A DNA stretch of 64,000 bases from the NCBI RefSeq assembly GCF_003385185.1, contig NZ_PQHZ01000025.1, positions 1 to 64,000 of the forward strand, in the 5' to 3' direction. The position numbers and the translations under genes were made by a program. Below the pieces are notes generated by a model, which made no database searches, was not told where the DNA came from, and saw only the letters and a list, made by a program, of their open reading frames with translations. Positions 42,620-51,469 of this stretch are shown here, piece by piece. Origin of the DNA: Amycolatopsis palatopharyngis (lineage in GTDB: Bacteria; Actinomycetota; Actinomycetes; Mycobacteriales; Pseudonocardiaceae). Numbering within the stretch: position 1 is the first letter of the stretch; every line of letters begins with the position of its first letter.

Positions 42620-45600
42620 CCCAGCCTGCTCGCACGACCGAACAGCTGCGGCACTGGCTCGTCGAACAGGTCGCCGAGGCCTGCGATCTGGAGCCCACCG
42701 AGGTCGACGTCCAGCGCCCGCTCGACGAGTACGGGCTGTCCTCCCGTGACGCCGTGGAACTGTCCGGCGCGCTGGAAGACCTACTCGACCGCACGCTGCC
42801 GACGACGCTGCTGTGGGACCACCCCACGATCGACCGGCTCGCCGTCGCCCTCACCGGTACGGGGCGGCCGAGCCTGCCGGTACCGCAGGACGTACCGCAC
42901 GAGCAGGTGGCGGTCGGGCAGCCGGATCCCGATACGTCGGTCGCGGTGATCGGCCTCGGCTGCAGGCTGCCCGGCGGAGTCAACGGTCCCGCCGCCTTCT
43001 GGCGGCTGCTCACCGAGGGGCGCGACGCGATCGGCGAGGTGCCACCGCAACGCTGGGCCGACATCCCCGGAATCCCCGAGGAGATCAGCAGGCGGGGCGG
43101 TTTCCTGGCGGACATCGCCGGGTTCGACGCCGAGTTCTTCGGCATCGCGCCGCGTGAGGCGGCGAGGATGGACCCGCAGCAGCGCATGGTGCTCGAGGTC
43201 GCCTGGGAAGCACTGGAGCACGCCGGAATCGCGCCGAGCACTCTGCGCGGCAGCGACACCGGTGTCTTCGTCGGGATCAGCGGAACCGAATACGGCGCAC
43301 AGTCGCTCGCCGACGTCTCCGGCATCGACGCGTGGACGGGCACCGGCGCGGCGTTGAGCATCGCGGCCAACCGGCTCTCCTACGCACTGGACCTGCGTGG
43401 TCCGAGCATGGCGGTGGATACCGCCTGTTCCTCCTCGCTGACCTCTGTGCACCTCGCCGTCCGCAGCCTGCTCTCCGGGGAGAGCGGCGTGGCCGTCGTC
43501 GGCGGGGCCAACCTGCTGCTCGGCCCCGGAGTGACCGCCAACTTCGACCAGATGGGGATCAGCTCGGCCGACGGAAGGTGCAAGCCGTTCTCGGCCGACG
43601 CCGACGGCATCTCCCGCGCGGAGGGCGCCGGGATGCTCGTGCTCAAGCGGCTGCGCGACGCGCGGGCCGACGGCGACCGTGTACTCGCGGTCATCAGGGG
43701 TAGCGCGAGCAACTCCGATGGACGCTCCAACGGCCTGACCGCGCCGAACTCCGAAGCGCAACAGGCACTGCTGCGGACCGCCTACCGCCAGGCCGGGATC
43801 GATCCGTCCGCTGTGGATTACGTGGAGGCGCACGGAACCGGCACCCTGCTCGGGGATCCCATCGAGGCACGTGCCCTTGGCACCGTGCTGGGAGCTGGCC
43901 GGCCCGGGAGCCGGCCACTACTGCTCGGTTCGGTCAAGAGCAACGTGGGGCACCTGGAGGCGGCCGCCGGGGTCGTCGGCCTGATCAAGGTTGTCCTCGC
44001 CCTGCACAACCGGCATATTCCGGCGAGCCTGAACTACACCGCGCCCAATCCGCATATCGCCTTCGACGAACTGGGCCTTGGCGTCGCCGAAGCCGGACAG
44101 GCCTGGCCACGAGCCGACGGCACCGCCGTGGCCGGTGTCTCCGGCTTCGGTTTCGGCGGTTCGAACGCGCACGTGGTGGTACAACAGCAGGAAACCGCCG
44201 AAGACCGGGCGCCGGCGCCCGCCCCACGGGCCCGCACCAGGTTTCTGCTCGGTGCACCCGATCCCGCGAGACTGAAGGACAGCGCGGGGGAACTGGCGCG
44301 GTGGCTCGAGACTGAAGGGGCGGACGCACGTCTGTCCGATGTGGAGTACACACTCGCCAGGCGACTGGACGGCAGGGCGCGCGCCGCCGTGTCCGGCTCG
44401 GACATCGGCGAACTGGCCGAAGGGCTGCGCGCCCTGGCCAGGGGCGAGCAGCAGGCCGAGTTGGTCGACGACTCGAAGGCCCGTGGACCCGTCTTCGTGT
44501 TCTCCGGGCATGGTTCACAGTGGGCCGGGATGGGGCGCAGGCTGTTCGCCGAGGAGCCGGCCTTCGCGGCGGCGATCGAGCGACTCGATCCGCTGGTTCG
44601 TGCCGAGTCCGGCTTCTCCCTCAGCGCGGACCTGCTGGCGGGGGTCGAGGCGCGGACGATGGACCACGTCCAGCCGCTGGTCTTCGGCATCCAGCTCGCA
44701 CTCGCGGAACTGTGGCGGGACAAGGGTGTTCTGCCCGCGGCCGTGATCGGACATTCGTTCGGCGAGGTCACCGCGGCGGTCGTCGCGGGCGCGCTATCGG
44801 AGGCCGACGGCGCGCGGATCGTGGCGTTGCGCTCGCGGCTGCTGGCCTCCCTCGCCGGCAACGGTGCGATGGCGCTGCTCGAGGTCGGCGCCGAGGAAGC
44901 GGCCGAACTGGTTCGCGGGTTTCCGGACGTGGACATCGCCGTACTTTCCGCTCCGGACCAGACCGTCATCGCGGGGGCCGCGAGCACGGTGGCCGGTATA
45001 GTGTCCGATGTAGACTCTCGAGGGCTGCTGGCGAAGCTGGTCAAGCTCGATGTCGCCGCCCACTCGCCGATCGTGGACCGGGTGACCGGGTTTCTCGTCG
45101 AGGGGCTGGCAGGGTTACGGCCAGGCGATCCAGGGCTCACCTTCTACAGCACCTCGCTGACCGATCCCCGTGCGAAACCCACGTTCGACCCTGGCTACTG
45201 GGCGGAGAACCTACGCAGGCCGGTGCGGTTCTCGGGTGCGGTGGCAGCCGCCGTCGCCGACGGGCACTCGACCTTCGTCGAGGTCTCCCCCCACCCGGTG
45301 TTGCGCCACGCGCTGACCGGCAACGGTGCGCCACTCGTGCTGTCCACCTTGCGCCAGCGCGACGACGAGACGACACACTTCCACCAGCAACTGGCGCGAC
45401 TGGAACTGCGGGATCGGGCGGCCCGGCTGCACGGTCGCACCGGGCGGGTGCTGGACCTGCCGACCACGCCGTGGCGGCACCTCCCGCACTGGCTGCCCCG
45501 GGCGGCGGCGGTACCGGTGGCGCGGACCGAGCACCCCCTGCTCGGCGCGCACGTGGAGTCCCCTGCCGATTCCCGGCACCTCTGGCGCGCCGACCTCGGC

Positions 45601-48600
45601 TCGGCCGTGCAGCCATGGCTTTGCGACCACCGGATCGACGGCCGTGCGGTACTGCCCGGTGCCGCATTCGTCGAGATGGCGAACGCCGCGGCCAGGACGG
45701 CATTCGAAGTGGCAGCGGAACAGGTCGCGATCACCGCACTGGTGATGCACGAACCGCTACCTCTCGGTGAGCACACCGCGGTGACGACAACGCTGACGCC
45801 GGAGTCCGGCGACAGTGCCTCGGTCACCGTGCATACCCGCCGCACGGGCGCGGGCTGGGTGTTGCACGCCAGTGCCACCGTCGCCGTTGTCGCAGGATCC
45901 ACAGCGGACGAGTACCTGTCCGAAGTGGATGATTCCGAGTTCGCTGACGTCTCCATGGCGCAGCTGCACCGGGAGCTGAACGAACTGGGCGTGGACTACG
46001 GCCCCGCTTTCAGCGGAATGAACCGGGTACGGGCGAGCGGAACCCGCGCTGTCGCCGAGATCGCGCTGCCGGAAGCCGCCCTGCGGCATCCGCTGATGCG
46101 GCTGCATCCCGCGTTGGTGGACTCCTGTCTGCAGACGTTCGCGGGTGCGCTGAACGGGCAAGGTACGAGCGAGGCCGCCTTCGTGCCGATGGAGTTCGGC
46201 AGTGTCCGCACCTACGGCGAGGTCGGCTTGGGCAGCCTTGTGCACGTCTCGGTGACCGCACCGGACGAGGATTCCTCCGGACTGCTCGGTGAGTTGCATC
46301 TGGTCGACGACGCGGGGCGGGTGCTGCTGGAGATCGACGACGTCTTCATCCGCAGGGTGCCGAGGACGGCACTCGCCGCCCCGCTCGAGGACACGCTCCT
46401 GACCACGGCCTGGGAACCGGCCCAGATGTCCGACGGCCCGGCACGTCCGGCGGGGCCGGTGCTGGCACTGAGCGCGGGTACGCACCCACTGGCGGCCCCG
46501 CTCACCGAACGGTCCGCACCGAACACCGTGGTGCACTGGGCGGATTACCGCGAACCCGGACAGGTCCGCATGGCCCTGTCCGAGACCGATCCGGCAGCGG
46601 TGGTGTTCCTGCTGCCTGTCGAAGCCGCCGCGGGCGCCGAGGCGTTGGCGGTCGCCGAACAGGCGGTGCTGGCGATCAGTTCCGTCGTCCGGGACTTGGT
46701 CGAAGGTTCCTCCGCACGGGCGCGCCTTTACCTGGTGACGACCGGCGCAAGGGCGATCGGGGGCGGTGGCGGCGAACCTGCGCTCGGCGCCCTGCGCGGC
46801 CTGGTGCGGGTACTCGCCTACGAACATCCCGAACTCGCCGCGAGCCTCGTGGATCTCGACCCGCTGGAGTCCGTCCAGGACAGCGCGCGACACCTGCTGG
46901 CCGAGTTGGGCGGGGGCGGAGCCGAGGACGAGGTGGCGTGGCGTGGCGGCTCGCGGCTCGTCGCGCGGCTCGGCAGGGCGCCCGCCCCCTCCGGTACGTC
47001 CGGTCCGATCGCACGCCCTGACCAAGGCTATGTCATCACCGGCGGTCTCGGTGGTCTCGGCCTCCTGCTGGCAGGCTGGTTGGCAGGCCGCGGTGCGGGC
47101 AAGATCGTCCTCAATGGACGTTCCGCGCCCGGTTCCACGGCCTTGGCCGAGATCGAGACGATCACCTCGGGCGGAACCGAGGTCGAGGTCGTGCTCGGCG
47201 ATCTCGCCGAAGCGGGAGTGGCCGACAGGCTGGTCGAAGCGGCCGGGGGTGCGTCCGCGCTGCGTGGAGTCGTCCACGCCGCCGCGGTGTTCGACGATCG
47301 CACCACCACTCGGCTCGACGCGGACACGCTGCACAGGACGTGGCTGCCGAAGGCCTACGGCGCGTGGCGGCTGCACGAGGCGACCCTGAACTGCTCGCTG
47401 GACTGGTGGGTCGGGTTCTCCTCCGCGGCCGCGCTGCACGGCCTGCCGGGGCAACCCGCGTATGCGACGGCGAACGCCTACCTCGACGAACTGGCCGCGC
47501 TGCGCAGGGCCGAGGGCCTGCCCGCGGTGTCGATCTGCTGGGGTACCTGGGCCGAGGTCGGGGCTGCCGCCGGGCTGGAGATCCCGTGGCTGCACCCGCT
47601 CGCCCCGAAGGACGGTCTCGCCGCACTGGAAGCGGCGTTGGGCCACGACGAGGCCGTCCTCGGTGCCGTAAGGCTGAACGCGCCTCGGCTGCTCGACGCT
47701 TTCCCGAGCCTGGCCCGCGTGCCGTTCCTGGCCGGGCTGTTTGGCGGCTCCGGCGCCGAATCCGAGTCGGCCGACTGGGCCGGTCTCGCGGCTCTGCGGT
47801 CGCTTCCGCCTGAGGCCGCCGCGGCCGCGGCCGGTGAGCAGATCCGGACCAGGATCGCCTCGGTGCTCGGCTTCGCTCCCGAGCGGCTGGACACGACGGC
47901 GGCACTTCCGGCGCTGGGGGTGGATTCCCTGCTCGCGGTCCGGATCCGCAACGCGGTACAGCACGACTTCGAGCTCGCGTTGCCGGTGTCATTGCTGCTG
48001 CGCGGCGCCAGCACCACCGACGTCGAGCAGTGGCTGCTCGGTGAACTCGGCCTCGACTGCGGACCAGCCGCGTCAGCGGCCCCCGTGCTGATTCCGCCGC
48101 GCGATGCGGCCGAGCGGCTGGTGGCCAGCGCCTGGCGCGACGTGCTCGGCACCGAGGTCGGCGTGACCCAGGACTTCTACGGCATCGGTGGTACGCGGAC
48201 GAAGGCGGAGGCGGTGACTGCCCTGCTGGTCGAGCGCAGCGGGCGGGAACTGACCATCTCCGAACTCTTCGAGCGGCCGACGATCGAGCGGATGGCCGAG
48301 CATCTGCGCGAGGAGGAACACACCGGCTCTCCGCTGCGGGTGTTGCGCGAACAGGGAACACAGGCCCCGTTGTTCTTCTTCCACCCCGGCGGCGGCGACA
48401 CAGCGGTGTACCGCCAACTCGTCCAGCTGCTGGATTCCGACGTTCCGGTGTACGGGTTCGACCGGATCGACGGCGTCGCCGATGTCGAGGACCGCGTCCG
48501 GCACTACCTTCCGGAGCTGCGGGCCGTGCAGCCAAGCGGTCCCTACCGGATCGCGGGCTGGTCGTTCGGCGGTTTCCTCGCCTACGAGATGGCACAGCAG

Positions 48601-49170
48601 CTGCGCAGGGCGGGCGAGCAGGTGGAGGTCCTCGCGATGATGGACCCGATCCTGCCGCTGCCGAACGAAACCGGCCTGAGTGACGTGGCGTTGCTGGAAA
48701 AGCGGTTCGAGCGGTTCGAGGAGTTCCTGGAGAGCAGTTACGGCAGGCGGATCTCGCTGCCCTACGAACGGCTGGCCCGACTCGACGACGAGGCACAGGT
48801 GCAACTGCTGATCGACACGATGCTCGCGGAGGGCCTGGTGAACAGCGCGGTGAGCGAGGCGATCCTGCACCACCAGCGCACGTCCTTCCTCGACGCGCGC
48901 TCACTGGAGCGCTACCGGCCGGATCCGTACGACGGCAGGGCGGTCTTCTTCAGTGCGGCGGATCAGGTCCCCGGCGGATTGCGGGACCAGCGATTCGATC
49001 GAACCGACCCGGCGCGCGGCTGGGACGCGGTGTGCACAGATCTGGAAGTGATCACCGTGCCAGGACATCATCTCTCGCTGTTGGATCCGCCCAATGTGGA
49101 CATCATCGGCCGGCACCTGCAGCACCTGCTGTCCGGCGTCCTCGACACGGTGGGGACCGGCAGCTCGTGA
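42616..49170 (+). CDS. Type I polyketide synthase, ACP-KS-AT-DH-KR-ACP-(degenerate carrier)-TE
   Basis: A 2184-residue synthase. Domains with key residues: N-terminal ACP, Ser43 in YGLSSRDAVEL, strikingly like the Pks13 N-terminal ACP; KS about 106-525 (Cys271 DTACSSSL, His406 EAHGTGT, His446 NVGHLEA); AT about 624-900 (Ser714 GHSFGE; extender specificity unclear from DVAAHS); DH about 970-1250 (His1005 in HRIDGRAVLP, Asp1169 in LVDSCLQ); KR with GGLGGLG at 1476 and Tyr1616 (PAYATANAY); no ER; ACP with Ser1771 (GVDSLLA); a third carrier fold whose Ser is replaced (GIGGTRTKA, about 1860); TE about 1916-2184 (Ser1983 GWSFGG, His2152 GHHLSL). It should condense a FAAL-loaded fatty acid with one extender unit, reduce, perhaps dehydrate, and release it. 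GTG start with GGAGGAGCAGCG. Confidence 0.92.
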   Translation: MTQPARTTEQLRHWLVEQVAEACDLEPTEVDVQRPLDEYGLSSRDAVELSGALEDLLDRTLPTTLLWDHPTIDRLAVALTGTGRPSLPVPQDVPHEQVAVGQPDPDTSVAVIGLGCRLPGGVNGPAAFWRLLTEGRDAIGEVPPQRWADIPGIPEEISRRGGFLADIAGFDAEFFGIAPREAARMDPQQRMVLEVAWEALEHAGIAPSTLRGSDTGVFVGISGTEYGAQSLADVSGIDAWTGTGAALSIAANRLSYALDLRGPSMAVDTACSSSLTSVHLAVRSLLSGESGVAVVGGANLLLGPGVTANFDQMGISSADGRCKPFSADADGISRAEGAGMLVLKRLRDARADGDRVLAVIRGSASNSDGRSNGLTAPNSEAQQALLRTAYRQAGIDPSAVDYVEAHGTGTLLGDPIEARALGTVLGAGRPGSRPLLLGSVKSNVGHLEAAAGVVGLIKVVLALHNRHIPASLNYTAPNPHIAFDELGLGVAEAGQAWPRADGTAVAGVSGFGFGGSNAHVVVQQQETAEDRAPAPAPRARTRFLLGAPDPARLKDSAGELARWLETEGADARLSDVEYTLARRLDGRARAAVSGSDIGELAEGLRALARGEQQAELVDDSKARGPVFVFSGHGSQWAGMGRRLFAEEPAFAAAIERLDPLVRAESGFSLSADLLAGVEARTMDHVQPLVFGIQLALAELWRDKGVLPAAVIGHSFGEVTAAVVAGALSEADGARIVALRSRLLASLAGNGAMALLEVGAEEAAELVRGFPDVDIAVLSAPDQTVIAGAASTVAGIVSDVDSRGLLAKLVKLDVAAHSPIVDRVTGFLVEGLAGLRPGDPGLTFYSTSLTDPRAKPTFDPGYWAENLRRPVRFSGAVAAAVADGHSTFVEVSPHPVLRHALTGNGAPLVLSTLRQRDDETTHFHQQLARLELRDRAARLHGRTGRVLDLPTTPWRHLPHWLPRAAAVPVARTEHPLLGAHVESPADSRHLWRADLGSAVQPWLCDHRIDGRAVLPGAAFVEMANAAARTAFEVAAEQVAITALVMHEPLPLGEHTAVTTTLTPESGDSASVTVHTRRTGAGWVLHASATVAVVAGSTADEYLSEVDDSEFADVSMAQLHRELNELGVDYGPAFSGMNRVRASGTRAVAEIALPEAALRHPLMRLHPALVDSCLQTFAGALNGQGTSEAAFVPMEFGSVRTYGEVGLGSLVHVSVTAPDEDSSGLLGELHLVDDAGRVLLEIDDVFIRRVPRTALAAPLEDTLLTTAWEPAQMSDGPARPAGPVLALSAGTHPLAAPLTERSAPNTVVHWADYREPGQVRMALSETDPAAVVFLLPVEAAAGAEALAVAEQAVLAISSVVRDLVEGSSARARLYLVTTGARAIGGGGGEPALGALRGLVRVLAYEHPELAASLVDLDPLESVQDSARHLLAELGGGGAEDEVAWRGGSRLVARLGRAPAPSGTSGPIARPDQGYVITGGLGGLGLLLAGWLAGRGAGKIVLNGRSAPGSTALAEIETITSGGTEVEVVLGDLAEAGVADRLVEAAGGASALRGVVHAAAVFDDRTTTRLDADTLHRTWLPKAYGAWRLHEATLNCSLDWWVGFSSAAALHGLPGQPAYATANAYLDELAALRRAEGLPAVSICWGTWAEVGAAAGLEIPWLHPLAPKDGLAALEAALGHDEAVLGAVRLNAPRLLDAFPSLARVPFLAGLFGGSGAESESADWAGLAALRSLPPEAAAAAAGEQIRTRIASVLGFAPERLDTTAALPALGVDSLLAVRIRNAVQHDFELALPVSLLLRGASTTDVEQWLLGELGLDCGPAASAAPVLIPPRDAAERLVASAWRDVLGTEVGVTQDFYGIGGTRTKAEAVTALLVERSGRELTISELFERPTIERMAEHLREEEHTGSPLRVLREQGTQAPLFFFHPGGGDTAVYRQLVQLLDSDVPVYGFDRIDGVADVEDRVRHYLPELRAVQPSGPYRIAGWSFGGFLAYEMAQQLRRAGEQVEVLAMMDPILPLPNETGLSDVALLEKRFERFEEFLESSYGRRISLPYERLARLDDEAQVQLLIDTMLAEGLVNSAVSEAILHHQRTSFLDARSLERYRPDPYDGRAVFFSAADQVPGGLRDQRFDRTDPARGWDAVCTDLEVITVPGHHLSLLDPPNVDIIGRHLQHLLSGVLDTVGTGSS

Positions 49171-50048
49171 CGGTGCCGGACACCGAGTTGACGGTGCTCG
49201 GTGAGGAGGTCGCGGCCGGCGTGCGCGAGCTGCGGCTGTACTCCCCCGCCATCGGCAGGGAGGTCGGGACGACGTTGCTCACCCCGCCGGGCTGGCATCC
49301 CGGTGCGGACCAGCGCTATCCGGTGCTGTACCTGCTGCACGGTTCCTCCGACGACCACACGTCCTGGATGCGGCACACCGACGTCGTCCGGCTCGCGGAG
49401 GACACCGGTGCACTGGTGGTCATGCCGGAGGCCGGCAGGCTGGGCTTCTACACGGACTGGCGGGTGCGAGACCGGGCCGGGACCGTCCCGCGCTGGGAGA
49501 GTTTCCACCTGGACGAACTGCGCAGCCTGCTGGAAACCGGATACGGCGCGTCGGACGTTCGGGTGGCCGCCGGTATCTCGATGGGCGGGTACGGAGCGCT
49601 GCGTTACGCCGTGCGCAGGCCCGGCATGTTCCGTGGCGTCGCCTCCTTGAGCGGGCTGATGCAGCTCACCCGGCCGGGTATGGCCGCGTTGCTCGCCACG
49701 CTCTCGATTCGGGAGGGCATGCGTCCGGGGCGGGTCTGGGGCCCCCGGAGGCATTGTCGGGAGAACTGGGCGGCCAACGACCCCTGTCTGCACGTCGAGG
49801 CCCTGCGCGGCACCGAGGTGTACCTCGCGGCCGGAGACGGCCGCCGCACCCCCGGTGAGGAGTTCGTCGCGGGCATGGGCCTGGTCGAGCGCTACTCCCG
49901 CGCCATGTCGGAGGACCTGGCCACCCGCCTCCACACCCAGGACATCCCCGTGACCACGGACTTCACCGCGGGCACGCATTTCTGGACCACCTGGCGTGGC
50001 ATGCTCACCCGCTACTGGCCCCAGGCCCAATCCCTGCTCACCCCCTGA
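49167..50048 (+). CDS. Alpha/beta-hydrolase esterase (esterase D/antigen 85-type fold)
   Basis: A 293-residue protein of the putative esterase family (PF00756 type), which includes mycolyltransferase antigen 85 and S-formylglutathione hydrolase. Nucleophile Ser in AAGISMGGYGALRYA, Asp in VYLAAGDGRR, His in AGTHFWTTWRGML; VLYLLHGSSDDHTSW forms the oxyanion region. No signal peptide, so it acts in the cytoplasm unlike antigen 85. GTG start overlaps the PKS stop by GTGA, which ties it to the PKS product: it could hydrolyse, edit or transfer the acyl chain. The stop codon TGA forms the first bases of the 21-bp tandem repeat array. Confidence 0.87.
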   Translation: MTVPDTELTVLGEEVAAGVRELRLYSPAIGREVGTTLLTPPGWHPGADQRYPVLYLLHGSSDDHTSWMRHTDVVRLAEDTGALVVMPEAGRLGFYTDWRVRDRAGTVPRWESFHLDELRSLLETGYGASDVRVAAGISMGGYGALRYAVRRPGMFRGVASLSGLMQLTRPGMAALLATLSIREGMRPGRVWGPRRHCRENWAANDPCLHVEALRGTEVYLAAGDGRRTPGEEFVAGMGLVERYSRAMSEDLATRLHTQDIPVTTDFTAGTHFWTTWRGMLTRYWPQAQSLLTP

Positions 50049-50193
50049 CTTCGCAGTTCCCGTGCCCGACTTGGCAGTTCCCGTGCCCGACTTTGCAGAT
50101 CCCGTGCCCGAGTTGGCAGTTCCGGCGGCCGAGTTGGCAGTTCCGGCGGCCGAGTTGGCAGTTCCGGCGGCCGAGTTGGCAGTTCCGGCGGTT
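50047..50193. repeat. Tandem repeat, 7 units of exactly 21 bp, filling a convergent intergenic gap
   Basis: Seven uninterrupted 21-bp units run from 50047 to 50193. All contain GCAG(T/A)TCC; units 1-3 carry the variant ending CGTGCCC, units 4-7 the variant starting GAGTTGGCAGTTCCGGCGG, units 4-6 being identical. The array starts inside the stop codon of the esterase gene and its last base is the first base of the complement of the MFS stop codon, so it occupies exactly the space between the two stops. It is not a simple hairpin, and it is too regular to be random. Because 21 is a multiple of 3, copy number changes would not shift any frame reading through it. Confidence 0.9.
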
Positions 50194-51446
50194 CAGCGCA
50201 CGGAGCGAATGGGGAGGATCAGCACGGCTCCGGCCAGTGCAATCAGGCCGGCGCTGAGGTAGAGCACGGTGTAACTGTCGAGCAGGGCGATGATCGCGCC
50301 GGCGATCATCGGTGCCAGTGCCTGTGGTGCGGTGTTGGCGAGGTTGACGATCCCGAGGTCCTTGGCCCGGTCGCGGGCAGTGGGCAGGACCTGGGTGATC
50401 AGTGCGTTGTCGACCGCCACGTACACGCCGTACCCGAGCCCAAGGATCCCGGCGGCGATCACCACCGCGATCCACTCGTGCCAGACCGAGAGCAGCAGCA
50501 TCGCCACCGCGATCACCACGGAGGACACCACGACAAAGACCTTGCGCCTGCCACTGCGGTCGGACAGCCGCCCGGCTAGCACACTGGTGGCGAGGATTCC
50601 CGCCGTGTAGACCAGGGTCAGCACGAAGACACCGCCCGCGGGATCGGCGAAGTCCAGTTCGTCGCGCAGGAAGTACAGCAGGTACAGCGTCGCGATCGAG
50701 TTCGCCAGCTGGATCGCGAGGCGCGCCACGGCCGCCCACGCGAAGTCGGGATGGCGGCGGGGGCTGATCCAGAACCCCTTGACGAACCGGCGCAGCTCGA
50801 AGGCCGGTCGCTGCTGCGGCAGCAGGCGAAGATCGGGCGTACCGAGAACGAACGGCAATGCCAGCAGTACCACCAGTACCGCGAGTGCCAGGTAACCGCC
50901 GGTGCGGGACGGGACGATGACGGTCACCACCAGCACGCCGAGCACCAGCCCGAGCGGCAGTGGCAGCCCAGCGAACGCCGAGACGAAACCTCGCTGGCGC
51001 ACCGGAACCTGGTCCGGCACTGTCGCGGTCAGCCCGGCGAACATGGAGTTCTGCGCCCCCTGCGCAACCATCCAGCACAACGCGACCCCCAGCACGGTGG
51101 CCTGCACGGAGAGGGTCACCAGCGCGATCGCGCACAGCAACGCCCCGCCGAGGATCCACGGGTGCCGTCTGCCTCTGCGGGAGGTCGTCCGGTCCGACAG
51201 CGCACCCGCGATCGGCGCGGCGAGAATGGACACGATCGCCGCGCAGCCCGTCACCAGCGCGAGACTGGTCTCCTTGTCCGCGGCGTCGATCTCCTCGATC
51301 TGCAACGGCAGCAGGATCTGGATCGGCGCGACGACCGCCATCGAGAAACCGAGCACCGCCGCCGACAGCCGCAACGTCCACCCCAGCGGCACCGGTGTGG
51401 TCGGTTCATCCAGCGCGGTCCGAGTTCCGCGCGCCCCCGTGGTCAC
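50193..51446 (-). CDS. MFS transporter, SLC45/sugar-cation symporter-like
   Basis: A 417-residue MFS protein with about 12 helices. Landmarks: LSDRTTSRRGRRHPWILGGALL, a cytoplasmic loop 2 pattern (RxxxxRRGRRHPWI) typical of the SLC45/GPH-type sugar transporters, and LSDRSGRRKVFVVVS at the symmetric loop between the second-half helices. Start is GTG 51444-51446; the stop TGA abuts the 21-bp repeat array. It points toward the FAAL-PKS-esterase operon but is on the opposite strand, so a functional tie is not shown. The frame that reads on into the repeats (NCQLGRR units) is a shadow frame. Confidence 0.85.
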   Translation of the reverse strand: MTTGARGTRTALDEPTTPVPLGWTLRLSAAVLGFSMAVVAPIQILLPLQIEEIDAADKETSLALVTGCAAIVSILAAPIAGALSDRTTSRRGRRHPWILGGALLCAIALVTLSVQATVLGVALCWMVAQGAQNSMFAGLTATVPDQVPVRQRGFVSAFAGLPLPLGLVLGVLVVTVIVPSRTGGYLALAVLVVLLALPFVLGTPDLRLLPQQRPAFELRRFVKGFWISPRRHPDFAWAAVARLAIQLANSIATLYLLYFLRDELDFADPAGGVFVLTLVYTAGILATSVLAGRLSDRSGRRKVFVVVSSVVIAVAMLLLSVWHEWIAVVIAAGILGLGYGVYVAVDNALITQVLPTARDRAKDLGIVNLANTAPQALAPMIAGAIIALLDSYTVLYLSAGLIALAGAVLILPIRSVR

Positions 51447-51469
51447 GCGGTGAGCCTAGTCCAGCACGC

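Noticed and set aside
42616..49170. A split of the PKS into two genes at the second ACP
   Set aside because: The frame is continuous from the GTG start to the TE end with no internal start signal at a domain junction.
50047..50193. Possible CRISPR array
   Set aside because: The 21-bp units follow each other without spacers and there are no cas genes; it is a simple tandem repeat.
49996..50262. Plus-strand frame reading the 21-bp repeat as a PVPDLAV / PAAELAV peptide repeat, and the minus-strand frame reading NCQLGRR
   Set aside because: Both lack a start in a plausible place and depend on reading beyond real stop codons; more likely non-coding.
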